Shown: positions 1 to 10,746 of the stretch, one piece after another
Position numbering within the stretch: position 1 is the first letter of the stretch
Layout: each line of letters begins with the position of its first letter
Assembly: GCA_009829735.1 (NCBI GenBank)
Contig: CM020618.1
Span: forward strand, 37,300,894 to 37,364,893
Reading direction: 5' to 3'
Origin: Pyropia yezoensis
Taxonomy: Eukaryota; Rhodophyta; Bangiophyceae; Bangiales; Bangiaceae
DNA length: 64,000 nucleotides
The notes under the pieces: generated by a model
Told to the model about the DNA's origin: nothing
Databases searched by the model: none
The model's input: only the letters and a program-made list of their open reading frames with translations
Position numbers and translations under genes: made by a program

Positions 1-20
1 TGCTGGACCAGCTGCTCAGC

Positions 21-755
21 ATGTCGGACGACGTGTCGGATGTCGTTATGAGCGTCCACAGCGGCTCTGTTGATGCGTCACTTTTGTTGACTGTGTCCCC
101 GGCTCTTTCGCGATGTGGGGCGTCTCCTGCTTCGGCTTTGGTTAGCGTTCCGTCGCTGGTAAATGACGACAGCCTCGACGTCGATGGCGGATTCATGGCA
201 GTTTCTGAGGAGGATGTTGTTGCTCTCGGCACTGGACCCGGACGCGGTGGTCACACAGGCGGTGATGCGGCTACGGACGGTCTCGACGATGCCGATCTTG
301 ACGACTTGTGCGACGTCGCTGGCGCTGACGCTGTGGGCCATGACAATCTTACTGTCAACAGCGTTGCTGCCACGCGCGGAGACGGTCAGCCGACGCCAAC
401 CGGGGCGGCCCCTCCCACGCGTCGCCTTCTTTACGAGCAAGACCGTCCTGGTCCACGTCATGGTCGCGGTGGGCGAAAGAGAGGCTCTGGGCGGCGTACG
501 GAGCACAATTTTGGCATCGGGGTGCGTCGTGCTATTGGAGCCTTCCTTTGCGAGACTACAGCCGACACGCTATCAACTCACTACGGTGTCCCTCTTGCAT
601 TCGCAGAGTCAACACTGAAGATGCTGCAAGTGGTCCACGGCTGCTGGCACAGAGGAAGTTTGGCTGGTGCCGGGCGTCTTCGGGGTGCTCGCTCGTTGGG
701 GCCCGTGGGGTCGGGACACAATCGGGAAGCACGCCAGTGTTTGTGTTTGGCTTGA
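21..755 (+). CDS. Possible N-terminal part of the KDZ-like transposase gene
   Basis: This is a 244-codon frame with a real ATG at 21, lying just upstream of and overlapping the KDZ-like ORF in a different phase. Its first half is rich in Asp, Ser and Val. Codons for about 510-610 give a compact globular-looking stretch (GAFLCETTADTLSTHYGVPL) that looks like true protein rather than antisense shadow. I see no GT-AG pair that joins it cleanly to the frame opening at 619, so it could be an upstream exon, a frameshifted N-terminus, or chance. I do not recognise a family. Confidence 0.25.
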   Translation: MSDDVSDVVMSVHSGSVDASLLLTVSPALSRCGASPASALVSVPSLVNDDSLDVDGGFMAVSEEDVVALGTGPGRGGHTGGDAATDGLDDADLDDLCDVAGADAVGHDNLTVNSVAATRGDGQPTPTGAAPPTRRLLYEQDRPGPRHGRGGRKRGSGRRTEHNFGIGVRRAIGAFLCETTADTLSTHYGVPLAFAESTLKMLQVVHGCWHRGSLAGAGRLRGARSLGPVGSGHNREARQCLCLA

Positions 756-3700
756 CGAGAGCGGTCACTCTCGTTGCACGTACGTGGAGCTGAACGTCCA
801 TCAAGACAACTGCATGCACGAACGGCCAACCACCTGCCACCATGTCGGTGTGTTTGATGCCATGCTGTTCGAAATTGCAGCTTGTCTGGGTGCTGATCTG
901 GAGCGCGTCAAGAAGCACGTGTTGAAGGGCTTGTCGGAGGGCGAGGACGGGCCGCGACCTGTCGAGGGCATCACGTTCCATGTGCTCGGGGCGCTGTACG
1001 TCGCTGTGTGTCCCACTGCTTTTGGGACCTTGCCGGTGCCGGTGTACCTGACGGCGACGCGGTCATCGTGCGGCATATGTCCAGGTGCACGCACCAGAGT
1101 GTGCACTCGTCTCTCTGTGGCACAGGAATCGGGCGCTCCACAAAAAGCTCACCGCGCTTCCGCCCAGAGCGCGGTGCGCAGCTTGGAGTTGGCTTCTGTT
1201 TCAGAGCTTCCAATTCCGCTTCACGACTGCATTGCTGCTGTCCGTGCGAACGCTGTGGTGCGCGCCCTGGCGTTGAGTGGCGGGGAGTTCGAGCTCAAGG
1301 CCCCTCGGCATTGTTGGTTTTGCGCGCAACGCGACGTGGAGCACGAGCTACTAAGTGCTTCAATAAGGGTCGGCGTTGTGGCGTGCACACGTGGCTTCTG
1401 CCGAATGAAAGTCAACGTTGCCAAGTGCTCATCGTGCAAGCAATGGGTTTCTCAGGACGGGCGTGGGGCGCACATTGTCATGCTTTCGACGACGTCGGCG
1501 GCCACGGTGACGTGGGCACGATCGATGGCATCCGGTGCGGCAGAAGGTACAGCGCTCACCACGGCAGTGACGCGCTGGCTGCGGACGGTGCATCGGGAGG
1601 TCGCTGCAGGAGTGCTGCCAAGTAGCTGTCCCACGCGCAGTGGGCGTGTGCTTCGGAACATCGTGATGGTCGCTCTCAAGCTGATGGTCGCTCAGCTGCC
1701 CCTCCCGCTGTTCACGTGTATTCACTGCATGGACGCAGACGGTAGGTACAAGTGCGTCAGCGCTGATTCTATTTGGGTCGGGTTCGGTAGCGGAGCTGAC
1801 CACATGAAGTTCGAGCATGTCACCGAGAACGTGCCAGAGAACCGGCGAGCTGTCAGGGCTGCCTACCTTGTGCGCGGCGAATCCGTCCGACGTGTGCTGC
1901 GGGACCTTTTGAAGCCACGAAAGGACGTCAAACTGCTGGCCAGGACAGTGCGTGCTGCCGAGATAGCTGTTGGATTGCTGTTGCCGGATGCCCTCCCACC
2001 GGACCGCAAGCTGGACCGTACGAACGGCGAGGTAGCCATCAGCTCCCTGCTAGATCGCATCATTGATCTCCGAGCGGCAGCTTCGTCCCTGTTAGGGGCA
2101 CTGAAAGTGGCGCTGACCACTTTCAAGACCCGCGACAAGGTCGAAGCGGCGCGGCGGTCCGCGGCGGCGGTGCACCTCGGAAACTTCATGAAATCTGTTC
2201 CGGTGACAGAGCGCGCTGCCGCACCTACCAGCGCCGGCACGACGTCAGAAGCGCTGCCGCCCTCTGCCTGTTCTACCAGTCGCTTTACTCCACTGGTACA
2301 GCTGCCTGTGGCTCCGTCGCGCCCTTCAGCGCCCTCAGTGGCGGGTGCTGTACGGAGCATGTCTCGCGTTTGTGGTGTGTCGGACGTCGCACCCTCGCCG
2401 TCTGCCACAACCCGTCGCCGCCCCGATTGTGGCCGAAAGCCCTTTAAAGCTGGCAAGGGGGACGTCGACACCGACTCGTCCTTTTTGCGTCCGGCAGTCA
2501 AGAAGCTGGACAAGGACAGCAAGCGAGAGCTACTGTCGTTTGTGACGGCCATCACCATTGACAGTGTTGCTCTTCCTTTTCGGCCGCGGCATTCTGTCGT
2601 CCTGCGCCGTGTGTCACAGGTGTTGTCCGGTGAGAATCCGAGCAGAGAACTTCATCGGCTGCTGGCCCTGGCCACGTCGGACCAGAGCCTTGAGGATATT
2701 GAGGATTCGAAGCCGGTCGTTGATCTCCTTCGCGATTTGAGGCTTGTGCAGCTTGGCCTACGGTCTTGCAAGCCGCTGTTCGCGCATCTCTCAGGCCTTT
2801 CGAGTGCCTTGGCTGGTAGTCTACTCTGCGTGGCTGACGCCATTGACCTCTTCGTCCTGGAGTGGAGAAATGGTCCAGAACTGTCGCGGCAGTACCAGCA
2901 GCGGTGGTATGGTGGGGACCGTTCGCAGGCAGCCCTTTCCCACGAGTTCAAGATGGCGTACCCTACCGCGTCTGGCAAGCATGAGGTTACCGGAATGTGC
3001 GCTCCCTCCCTACCGCAATGCCGTCCTGAGCCATTTATGTGGGAGGAAGTGCTGTCGACGGGCATGTGCTCAAAACACTACGCAAAGGCACACAAGTTTT
3101 CTCCAGGAGCGATGACCTTCTGCTGTGGCTGCAAGCACCCGCTCATCCTTGCGTTCTCGGTCTTGGACCGGAAGGAGGCCCCGCAAGTTCTTCTCAATAT
3201 GCTGCTGACCCGATTCGCGCGCCTCCCCCACTTCCTTGTCTATGACTTCGCATGTGGCGCGTTCAGGGTGGCCCTTGGCAAGATCGGTTGGTTGCTGATG
3301 GACTGCACCATTCTTTCGGATCGCTTTCACATCTTCAACCACCTCTGCTCCGATGCGTTTGACCGGCACTCTTACGCTCATATGGACGGAGTGGACTCGG
3401 GCGCGCCAGAGCAGCGGAACGTCCCGATCCGGCGCATTCAGACCACGCTGCAGGGAATGGGCGTTGTGCCGTACACCAACTTACTGGCGTTTCAAACGGG
3501 CATTCTCAACCATGAGGCGCAGTGCAGATGGAAGCTAGGCGTCGAGCGCTTGCCGGATGATGTCGACCTCGCTGGAGAGTACTTCAAAGTGTACCCCTGT
3601 CACTGTTGTGACGAGGATGAAGACGAGGACGCTTCGAGAGCCGGCTGGTGTGGAGATATGTCTGACGGCGATCTGGGCGTGTCTGACGGCTCCTCCGGAT

Positions 3701-3873
3701 TGTCGGCATCCAGTGATGCTCTGAAGACGGATGACGAAGGTGAGGTGTCTGTGCGTATCAATGCGGGTAAGTCTGGTTCTGCTCTCTCTGAGGATGTGTC
3801 TGCGCCGGCAAGTGACGCGGAGAGCTCCTCATCGGGCGGGGATGACAGCGCGCCCGACTCCGTGGGTGAGTAA
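667..3873 (+). CDS. KDZ/HMGXB3-type transposase-like protein with Cys clusters
   Basis: The frame is open from 619 and has no ATG before 814, so the 5' end is uncertain and is probably supplied by an upstream exon or lost to a frameshift. Numbering from 667, Cys pairs lie near residues 216-260 (CWFC, CSSC), resembling the CxC clusters described with KDZ transposases. A second module starts with CSKHY at about 801, followed by FCCGCKHP. The core follows as YDFACGAF (Asp860), an Asp/His-rich segment (DRFHIFNHLCSDAF) and EQRNVPIRR (Glu915). That order matches the RNase-H-like core of KDZ-type transposases and the related C-terminal region of vertebrate HMGXB3 as I recall them. The C-terminus is very acidic and Ser-rich. 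The expected role is DNA transposition in the nucleus. The long uninterrupted frame implies recent activity or selection. The family call rests on motif memory, not on a search. Confidence 0.65.
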   Translation: MPGVFGVLARWGPWGRDTIGKHASVCVWLDESGHSRCTYVELNVHQDNCMHERPTTCHHVGVFDAMLFEIAACLGADLERVKKHVLKGLSEGEDGPRPVEGITFHVLGALYVAVCPTAFGTLPVPVYLTATRSSCGICPGARTRVCTRLSVAQESGAPQKAHRASAQSAVRSLELASVSELPIPLHDCIAAVRANAVVRALALSGGEFELKAPRHCWFCAQRDVEHELLSASIRVGVVACTRGFCRMKVNVAKCSSCKQWVSQDGRGAHIVMLSTTSAATVTWARSMASGAAEGTALTTAVTRWLRTVHREVAAGVLPSSCPTRSGRVLRNIVMVALKLMVAQLPLPLFTCIHCMDADGRYKCVSADSIWVGFGSGADHMKFEHVTENVPENRRAVRAAYLVRGESVRRVLRDLLKPRKDVKLLARTVRAAEIAVGLLLPDALPPDRKLDRTNGEVAISSLLDRIIDLRAAASSLLGALKVALTTFKTRDKVEAARRSAAAVHLGNFMKSVPVTERAAAPTSAGTTSEALPPSACSTSRFTPLVQLPVAPSRPSAPSVAGAVRSMSRVCGVSDVAPSPSATTRRRPDCGRKPFKAGKGDVDTDSSFLRPAVKKLDKDSKRELLSFVTAITIDSVALPFRPRHSVVLRRVSQVLSGENPSRELHRLLALATSDQSLEDIEDSKPVVDLLRDLRLVQLGLRSCKPLFAHLSGLSSALAGSLLCVADAIDLFVLEWRNGPELSRQYQQRWYGGDRSQAALSHEFKMAYPTASGKHEVTGMCAPSLPQCRPEPFMWEEVLSTGMCSKHYAKAHKFSPGAMTFCCGCKHPLILAFSVLDRKEAPQVLLNMLLTRFARLPHFLVYDFACGAFRVALGKIGWLLMDCTILSDRFHIFNHLCSDAFDRHSYAHMDGVDSGAPEQRNVPIRRIQTTLQGMGVVPYTNLLAFQTGILNHEAQCRWKLGVERLPDDVDLAGEYFKVYPCHCCDEDEDEDASRAGWCGDMSDGDLGVSDGSSGLSASSDALKTDDEGEVSVRINAGKSGSALSEDVSAPASDAESSSSGGDDSAPDSVGE

Positions 3874-3956
3874 ATGTACTTGCATGATGTATGGGTGACT
3901 CCGGCAGCCTCGTCGGCGGGGACAACGCCGTCGGCGATGGTCGCGCAGCGGCGTAC

Positions 3957-5914
3957 TCAAAAGCGGCGGCGGCCACTCCCTGCACAGTATTGGGCATCCA
4001 GCATGCGGCCCATGATCGATGTAAGTGCTGCACCGGCGGCTCTCACGTAAGGAGGCTCCCCCCTGCCCAATTTCTCCACAACCATCTGCGGTGCCACGGC
4101 GATGATGGAGCCCAGAAGGTTTCGATGTCCCACAAAGGAAACAAAAGCACCCCGTGAGAAATGAAGACCTCCCTCTTGTCCCACGACAAGACAAGCCACC
4201 ATACCAGGCAGGCTGGACATGGTGCCGGGTACGAGACCCTCCTTGGCGCCGCCCGCCGTGACCGCGAACACACTCACCGCATCGCGGCCCGCCCCCCCTT
4301 TAGCTTCCCTTGCACAACAACGGACACGACCACCGCCAGCCGGGACGCCGTGCCGGCTGCCAGCACCTTCTTGGCACCGCCGACGGCCGCCGCCACAACC
4401 GGAACCGAGTCGCGGCCCGCGGCCCCCAGCACAGCGACCGGCACGACCATTGGCAGCTTGAAGCCGAGCCTGCGGCCAGCACCTTGTCGGCGCCCCACAC
4501 AGCGGCCGCCGCCACGTGCGCCCAGTCGCCGTTCACCACCCGCATGTCAATGATCAGACAGGCCGCCGTCATGCTAGACGCCGTGCCGGCGGCCAGCACC
4601 GCCTTGGCGCCGCCGACGGCTGCCGCGATCTCTCGCACGGCGTCGCGGTCCGCCACCACCGCGGCGAAAGCAAACACGCCCGCCGACAGCCCAGACGTGG
4701 TGCCAGGGGCCAGCACATGGGGCTGCCGGCCGCGACCGCCACCACACGCACGGCGTCGTCGTCCGCCTCCCTCAGGACAACAACCAACACGTCCGCCGGC
4801 AGGTTGGACGCCGTCCCGACGGCCAGCACCTCTTTGGCCCCGCCGACGGCAGCCGGCACCACACGCACGGCGTCGCCGCCCGCCATCTCCACGGCGAAGA
4901 CCAACCCGCCCGACAGCAGCCTGCACGTCGAGAGGTCAGCAAGCAGCTTGCCACTGCCTGCCGCGACCGCGACATCACGCTCGGCGTTGCTGTCTCTCAC
5001 CCCCAGGACGACGACGAGACAGACCGCCGGCAACGTGGAGGCCGTGCCGGTGACCAGAACCTCCTTGGCACGGCCGACGGCGGCCGTCACTGCCCGCACC
5101 GAATTGCGGCCCGCAGCCCACTGCACCGCGACCGGATCGAACTTCGGCACTCTGGTCGCCGTGACGGCGGCCAGCCCTGCCTCGGCGTTGTAGAAGACGG
5201 CCGAAGCCACGCGCACGTCGTCGCCGTCCGCGCCGCCGACCACGACGATCCGCACGAACGTGTGGACGCCATGCCGGTGGCCAGCAGCTGGGGCCGCTGG
5301 TCTCGACAGCCACCACACCCACGGCGTCGCCATCCGCGGCCCCCACGACGGCTATCATCCAGACCGCCAGCAGCCTGGACGCCGCGGCGGCGGCCAGCAC
5401 CGCCTTCGCGCCGCGGACGGCGGCCGCCACCAGTCGCACGGCGTCGCCGCCCGTCATCTCCACCACGAAGACCAACGCGCACGACAGCAGCCTGGACGCC
5501 GAGAAGGCAACCAGCAGGTTGCCGCCGCCTGCCGCGACCGCCACCAAGAGCACGGCGTCGCCGTCCGCCACCCCCGCGACGATAATCAACCAGACCGCCG
5601 GCAGCCTGGACGCCGTGTCGTCGGCCCGCACCGCCTTAGCGGCGCATACGGCGGCCGCCAACACCCGCAGGGCGTCGCCGTCAGCGACCCCCAAAACGAC
5701 AACCAATACGCCCGCCGACACCCCGGACGCCCGAGCTGGCGACCTGCAGCTCGTCGCAGTCTGCCCTCACCGCCACCACACACTCGTCGTCGCTGTCCGT
5801 TACCCCCACAACGACGATCAGCTCGACCGCCGGCAGCCTGGACGCCGTGCCGGCGGCGTGCAGCTTCTTGATGTAGCCCGCAGAGACGGCAGGGAGACCG
5901 ACAGCTTCGGCCAT
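3957..5914 (-). pseudogene. Decayed repeat-protein frame in a 231-bp repeat array
   Basis: Read on the minus strand from the ATG at 5914, this region encodes variants of one motif again and again: a hydrophobic VVV-type strand, then DGDAVRV, then AAAVGGAKAVLAAGTAS. The same motif jumps between all three minus frames, with segments near 5914-5681, 5721-5480, 5333-4740, 4680-4500, 4498-4274 and 4277-3957. About five frameshifts would be needed to read through. This suggests a former repeat-protein gene that has decayed. The plus strand also gives long Ala/Thr/Pro-rich frames, so coding on this strand is an inference. No known repeat family is recognised. Confidence 0.3.
4340..5870. repeat. Tandem higher-order repeat, 231-bp dimers of about 115-bp units
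   Basis: The anchor gacgccgtgccggcggccag recurs, with changes, near 4348, 4579, 4697, 4808, 5039, 5269, 5380, 5611 and 5849. Several intervals are 230-231 bp, made of alternating units of about 111 and 120 bp. This is a two-unit higher-order arrangement. The 231-bp period is a multiple of three, in keeping with an origin in coding sequence. Confidence 0.6.
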
Positions 5915-6499
5915 ACATCAGTCTGTGGGGCCGGACGACCACGACGAGCTTCCCACAAATGTAAGACCAGCAAATATTTGTCACATGAGAGTAGTACTTG
6001 TACGAGAAAATCCTCGGCAACTGACGTATGGGCAGGCTCAACCGCCCTCCAGCAGGTGCGTTTACCCCTGCCCAACCGGCCCCCGATGACCTGCATGAGC
6101 CTCAGTCGCCGTGGATACGACAGGTATTATAGCTGCGACGACCATAGACGTGAAGTGCCGGGTGTTGAGGACCTCTTCGCTGACGCCAACAGGTTGGTGC
6201 GCTCTCTGGCGGCGTGACGTCCCCTTGGGCATGCTTCGCACCTGACCCCGGCCGGCTACCAACTCTCCGGCGCTGCCCCGCCCAGTCCGAGACACGCACC
6301 GGCCTGGCCAACGCGGCCGTCACATCGCTGTCGCCCAGCCATCTCGTCCACTGACATCAGTTCTCGCTTTGTTCGCTCCCCATGCAGCCGATGGAGCCGT
6401 GGCAGCACTTTCTGTCTCTCAGGCCCTATCGGGCAACAGAACGTCCTCCGGTGCCTCCCCCCCCTCAGACTGTACCACCCCGGGCAGTGGCACATAGCG

Positions 6500-8080
6500 A
6501 CAGCTGCAGGAGACCAGCGGCGCTGCACAGCCAGCACCAGTCCCTCTAAGAACGATACGCCATGCGAGCCTGTGCGTCAAGGCGACAGCGGTAGGAGCCC
6601 AGCGGCACTGCAACGCCATCTTCCCCCACCCGCATACCAAGAGGCCATGCCAGCCAGTGACACACGGCGACGGGGTGACCCATGCGGCACAGCACCGCCA
6701 CATCCCCTGCATGTTTCGTAATTGGCCACACAGGCCAGTAGCTTACGCCGGTAGCGCGGTGAGGCTCCAGGCACTGCGCGGCCAGCCAGTCAGTAACACA
6801 CAGCGACTGGGTGACCCATGCGGCACAGCACCGCCACATCCCCTCCATGTTTCGTAATTGGCCACGCAGGCCAGTAGCACACGCCGGGAGCGGGGTGAGG
6901 CTGCAGGCACTGCACGGTCAGCTCCCCTCCTACGCTGATAAATTGCCATGCCGGTCGGTCGCCTATGGCGGCCACGGGGTGACCCATGGGGCACACCGAC
7001 GCCACCCCTCGTAAGCTCCCTCATAAAGGGCCACGCCGTCCAGTCGGACACAACGGCAGCTGAGTGTACCCGGCGGCACTGCTCTGCCCATGACCCCCCT
7101 CGACATCTGACAGTACGCCATGCGAGCCGGTGGGACATGGCGGCCGCGGCGTGAGCCGAGCGGCCCTCCACCACCAGCCCAACCCTCGCCGCATTACAAT
7201 GGGCTCTGCCCGCAAGTCGCAGTTTGCGGCAGGGAGGTCAGCAGAGCAGCACAACACTGCCAGCTCCCCGTCGCCCCCTGACGACAGACAATGTCAGTCG
7301 GTGGCACATGGCGGCAGTGAGGTGCGTCCAGCGGCACTCCACCGCCAGTCGCATTACCCGCCATAACATGAGACTGTGCCTGCCAGTGGTATACGGCGGC
7401 GGCGCATTCAGAATTAAACGACTCTGGCGCCGGGCGCGTACCCTCACCCTGCCCAGCCGCACCTGCCACCGGCACCCGATCGCGGTGCGCTGGATGCGGC
7501 ATCATCGTGGTTCACACTGGCCCACCTGCCCCAACTCTCCAGCCGGCCGAACGAGGTACCGGCTCAACAGCTGTAGCGCAGCTGGCCCTGAATTGCCCTA
7601 TCGCAGGCAGCGTCCCTCTCACCCTTCTCTACAACATTTGCCATCAGCACCAGAACGCCGCGCGGTGCGCGCTGTGGCACGGCATCGTCTGACGCCCACC
7701 CATCTTATCTGCCCGGAACGCCGCCCACGGCTACCAGATTGCATCGTGGTGGGTTGACCGGCGCTGCACCACAGTTACCCCGCCCCCGCTCAGAGCGAGC
7801 CACGTCAGCCAATCGGACATGACGGCACCTGGGTGAAGCCGGCGCCACTGTTCTACCCACCATACCCCTCCACTCCTAACAATCGGCCACGCGAGCCAGT
7901 GGGACATGGCGGGTGCGGCGAGTTCCCAGCGGCACTGCACCGTCGCTCCCCCCCCGCCAAAACAGGAGGTCACGCCAATCGGTGGCACATGGCGGCAGCT
8001 AGGTGAGTCAAGCGGCACTCCACCGCCAGTCGCCCTAACCCTCAGATCAACGGACTGTGCCAGCCAGTGCAATGTAGCGG
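6500..8080. repeat. Degenerate tandem repeats, about 75-95 bp per unit
   Basis: The pattern gccatgcgagccagtgggacatggcg, then gtgagcccagcggcactgcaccgcca, recurs about twenty times. Examples of the second half lie near 6601, 6683, 6820, 7071, 7328, 7929 and 8011. Two neighbouring units (near 6675 and 6812) are nearly identical over some 50 bp, so homogenisation or duplication there was recent. Unit length varies and is not a multiple of three, and no single frame stays meaningful. I treat it as non-coding satellite-like DNA. Confidence 0.55.
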
Positions 8081-9099
8081 CGGTGTAGTCAGCATTGAAT
8101 GACGCTGGCGCTGGGCGCGTAGCCTCACTCTACCCAGTCTCACCTCCACCGCTACCGTGCGGCAGCAAGGTGGCTGTGGCGTCATCAAATTCTACGCTAC
8201 CGCACCTGCTTCATCATTCCATGCGGCCTGACACGCAGCGGATGGTCGGTGGATGCACCACCACCAAGGCGCGCCGCTGCGTATATAGAGTTCGTCGTGA
8301 CAACGAGCCACGCCGGCAGCGCGTGTGCTTGAGCCATCCGTTGTTGCCCAGGTGGTACGCCGAACGGAGGTAGAACCTAGGTGCTGACCAGGACACAGCC
8401 AGCTCCTGTTGTGTTCTCGAATATTTTAAAATGCTGACTTTAGCACACAAAAGTAACTCAGCTGGAGGAACTTAATGCCAGCTGCGAGGTGTCCGCCACA
8501 GAAGCTCTCTACGTGAACAGACGCGTTTGGACGGGAGCAGCAGCGACGTAACGCCCTTCAGACCCTGCTAACAGAGGCTGTTACTTCACTCTCTCTCCAC
8601 GTTGCGGCAGTGGCGGCCATCCACAGTGACAGCCAGGTCAATACGCCCTCTCCGGGAAGGCGATGCCCCCTCATTGACGTAGACGCCTCGGCTGGGCCGC
8701 TTCACTCGTGTCGTGCCACGCGCTGGTCCCCTCAGACTGTTAGACCCATGCGTGGAGGACCAGTGTATTTTTGGCGGTGTCCTCATGTGGCCAGGATCGC
8801 CACTGCTGTGCCAACAGCCGCGCCTAGATCTTCTCGATGATCTTGGCTCGTGAGGGCGCCTCGCCGCCCGCGGAGCCCAGGCGAAGCGCTTGAGGTGCGG
8901 GCCGCGTGGTACTCGCGCTGCTTGGGATGGAGCATGGCGCAGGTGAGTCTTACTTCCCTGTCGTGGCGTGTACGGTGCTTTTCTACGTTTTTGGGCTCAT
9001 TTCGCTCGCGCGTATGTCGTTGGTCGCGTGTACCGTTATAGTCTCGTCGGGCTCACCAACTGACCCGGGTCCACCCCGGTGTGTATTCTTGTGACATGG
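8081..9099. other. Upstream region of the PIF1-like gene
   Basis: No protein family is visible. A TATA-like gtatatag lies at about 8281. A good donor (gcgcag followed by gtgagt) lies at about 8941, preceded by a short G/C-rich stretch with ATGs. It could mark an intron in the 5' leader of the helicase gene, but I cannot identify its acceptor with confidence. Confidence 0.25.
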
Positions 9100-10653
9100 A
9101 TGGTAGTCATGAACGAGGAGAGCGTGGCAGCCATTGTCCCTGAGCTTGACGGCTCCCAACAGCTGGCACTGCAGCGCTTTTGTCAAGGATCCAACCTGGC
9201 TCTCTTTGGTCGCGCAGGGTCCGGGAAGAGCGAGATGCTGAGGCGGATGATTGCCGTTGCGCACGGGAAGTGGGGTGCCGATGCGGTTGCTGTGGCAGCC
9301 CTTGCTGGCTCTGCGTCATCCCTCATTGGCGGGCAAACATTGCACTCTCTGTTTGGCATGGACACGCGACCATTGTCACGGGAGATGTGGCTGCGAGACG
9401 TCCTCCGACGACCCCACGTGTGTGCGCGGCTCAACAATATTCGAGTTCTCTTTGTGGATGAGGTGTGCAGCATACCATCGTCCCTCTTGGACCGATTCGG
9501 GTACGTGATGCGGCGCATTGCGGCTCCTCATATGCAGCATGTTCCTTTCGGCGGCTGTCAGGTGGTCGGTAAGTTTTTGTGCGTCCGAGCAGCAGTGTGT
9601 TCTCTCGTTTTTCCTCTTGGTTTCGAGGGTACAGTCCGTTTTTTCCAATGCAGTTGTTGACCGGCTGATTCCTATTGAATTTTTCTTGCAGCGGATGGTG
9701 TCTTCTGTTGTATTCTCTCAGCTGTCGGCGATCCTCTACAGGCGGCCCCCGTCAAGGTGACCGACACGTCGGTCGACCGGATGGTCTTCGACTGTTGCAT
9801 GTGGCGCACGACTTTTGAGGGGCACCACGGCGTCGTATCGTGCTTGACGGGCTGCCACCGGCAATCCGGCGATATGGAGTTCCAGAAGCTCCTGGACCGG
9901 GTGCGCTGGGGCCGCGCCGGTGACGCCACCATCAACAGGATCAACGACACGTGGGAAACCCGCTTTACGTGCACTGTCACCAAGTTGCGCATTCGCAAAG
10001 TTGCAGTCCAGGAGATCAACCAGATGAAGCTCAGCGCCATCAACACGCCCGAGCACACGTTTGAGGCGACGGACGTGTTCTTGACGGACGACCCCCGCGC
10101 CCAGAAGCAGGCCGCCGCGACGCTGCGCGGCTGCGTCGACTTGGTGGTGACCCTCAAGCAGTCAGCAGTTGTTATCCTCACCCGCAAGGTACAGGACGTC
10201 GTGCCAGGCAGCCGCGGTGTCGTCAGAGAGGTCATCACACGCGAGCTGGTGATTGACGACCGCGTCTGTCAGGTGAAGGGGGTCATGTGTGACTTTGGCA
10301 GCCGTGTCGTGGAGGTGAGTATTGCGCGCTTTCCTGCGTACAACTCTGCAGGTGTTGAGGTCGCATATTGTGACCAGGTGCCGCTGCTGTTAGGTTGGGC
10401 GATCACTGTACACCGTGCCCAGGGCCTCACGTTGGATGCCGTCGAGATCGATTTTCGCCTGGATACATGGTCTACCTGTGGGTTGGTGTACACTGCGCTT
10501 TCGCGCGCACGGTCCCTCTCTGCTCTCCGTGTACGTGGCCTGCGGCGGGACCTCATCCGTGTGAGTCGTCTCGCCTTGGCGTACTACGAGTCCTGTCTGA
10601 GAGAGAGTGGCGTGGCGCCTGAGGACGATGGCCGACCTTCCATTGAGGCTTGA
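9100..10653 (+). CDS. PIF1-type DNA helicase (two exons)
   Basis: This is a superfamily 1B 5'-3' helicase of the PIF1/RRM3 type, the kind often carried by eukaryotic mobile elements. Exon 1 is 9100-9568 and exon 2 is 9692-10653. The 123-bp intron begins gtaagt and ends ttgcag, and joining in phase 1 keeps the frame, giving 476 residues. Visible motifs are Walker A GRAGSGKS (37-44), Walker B DE (120-121), motif III GDPLQAAPV (169-177), the late motif AITVHRAQGLTLD (about 393-405) and YTALSRARS near the C-terminus. A second ATG at 9109 is an alternative start. The protein is compact, lacking a long N-terminus. It lies 5.2 kb downstream of the KDZ-like ORF on the same strand and may belong to the same element, but that link is inference. 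All helicase motifs seem intact. Confidence 0.85.
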
Positions 10654-10674
10654 TGGATGGGAGTTCCTGGACCG

Positions 10675-10746
10675 CTTTTGATCGTGTCAGCTAGCGGAAC
10701 GAAAAAGAAAGTGTTTTTGTAGCCTTTTTGGATCGTGTGAGCTAGC
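10675..10746. repeat. Direct repeat pair 3' of the helicase gene
   Basis: The sequence ttttgatcgtgtcagctagc (from 10676) recurs as ttttggatcgtgtgagctagc (from 10726), each followed by an A-rich tract. The copies are about 50 bp apart and begin some 20 bp after the helicase stop codon. They could be part of an element end or a 3' processing region. Confidence 0.5.
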
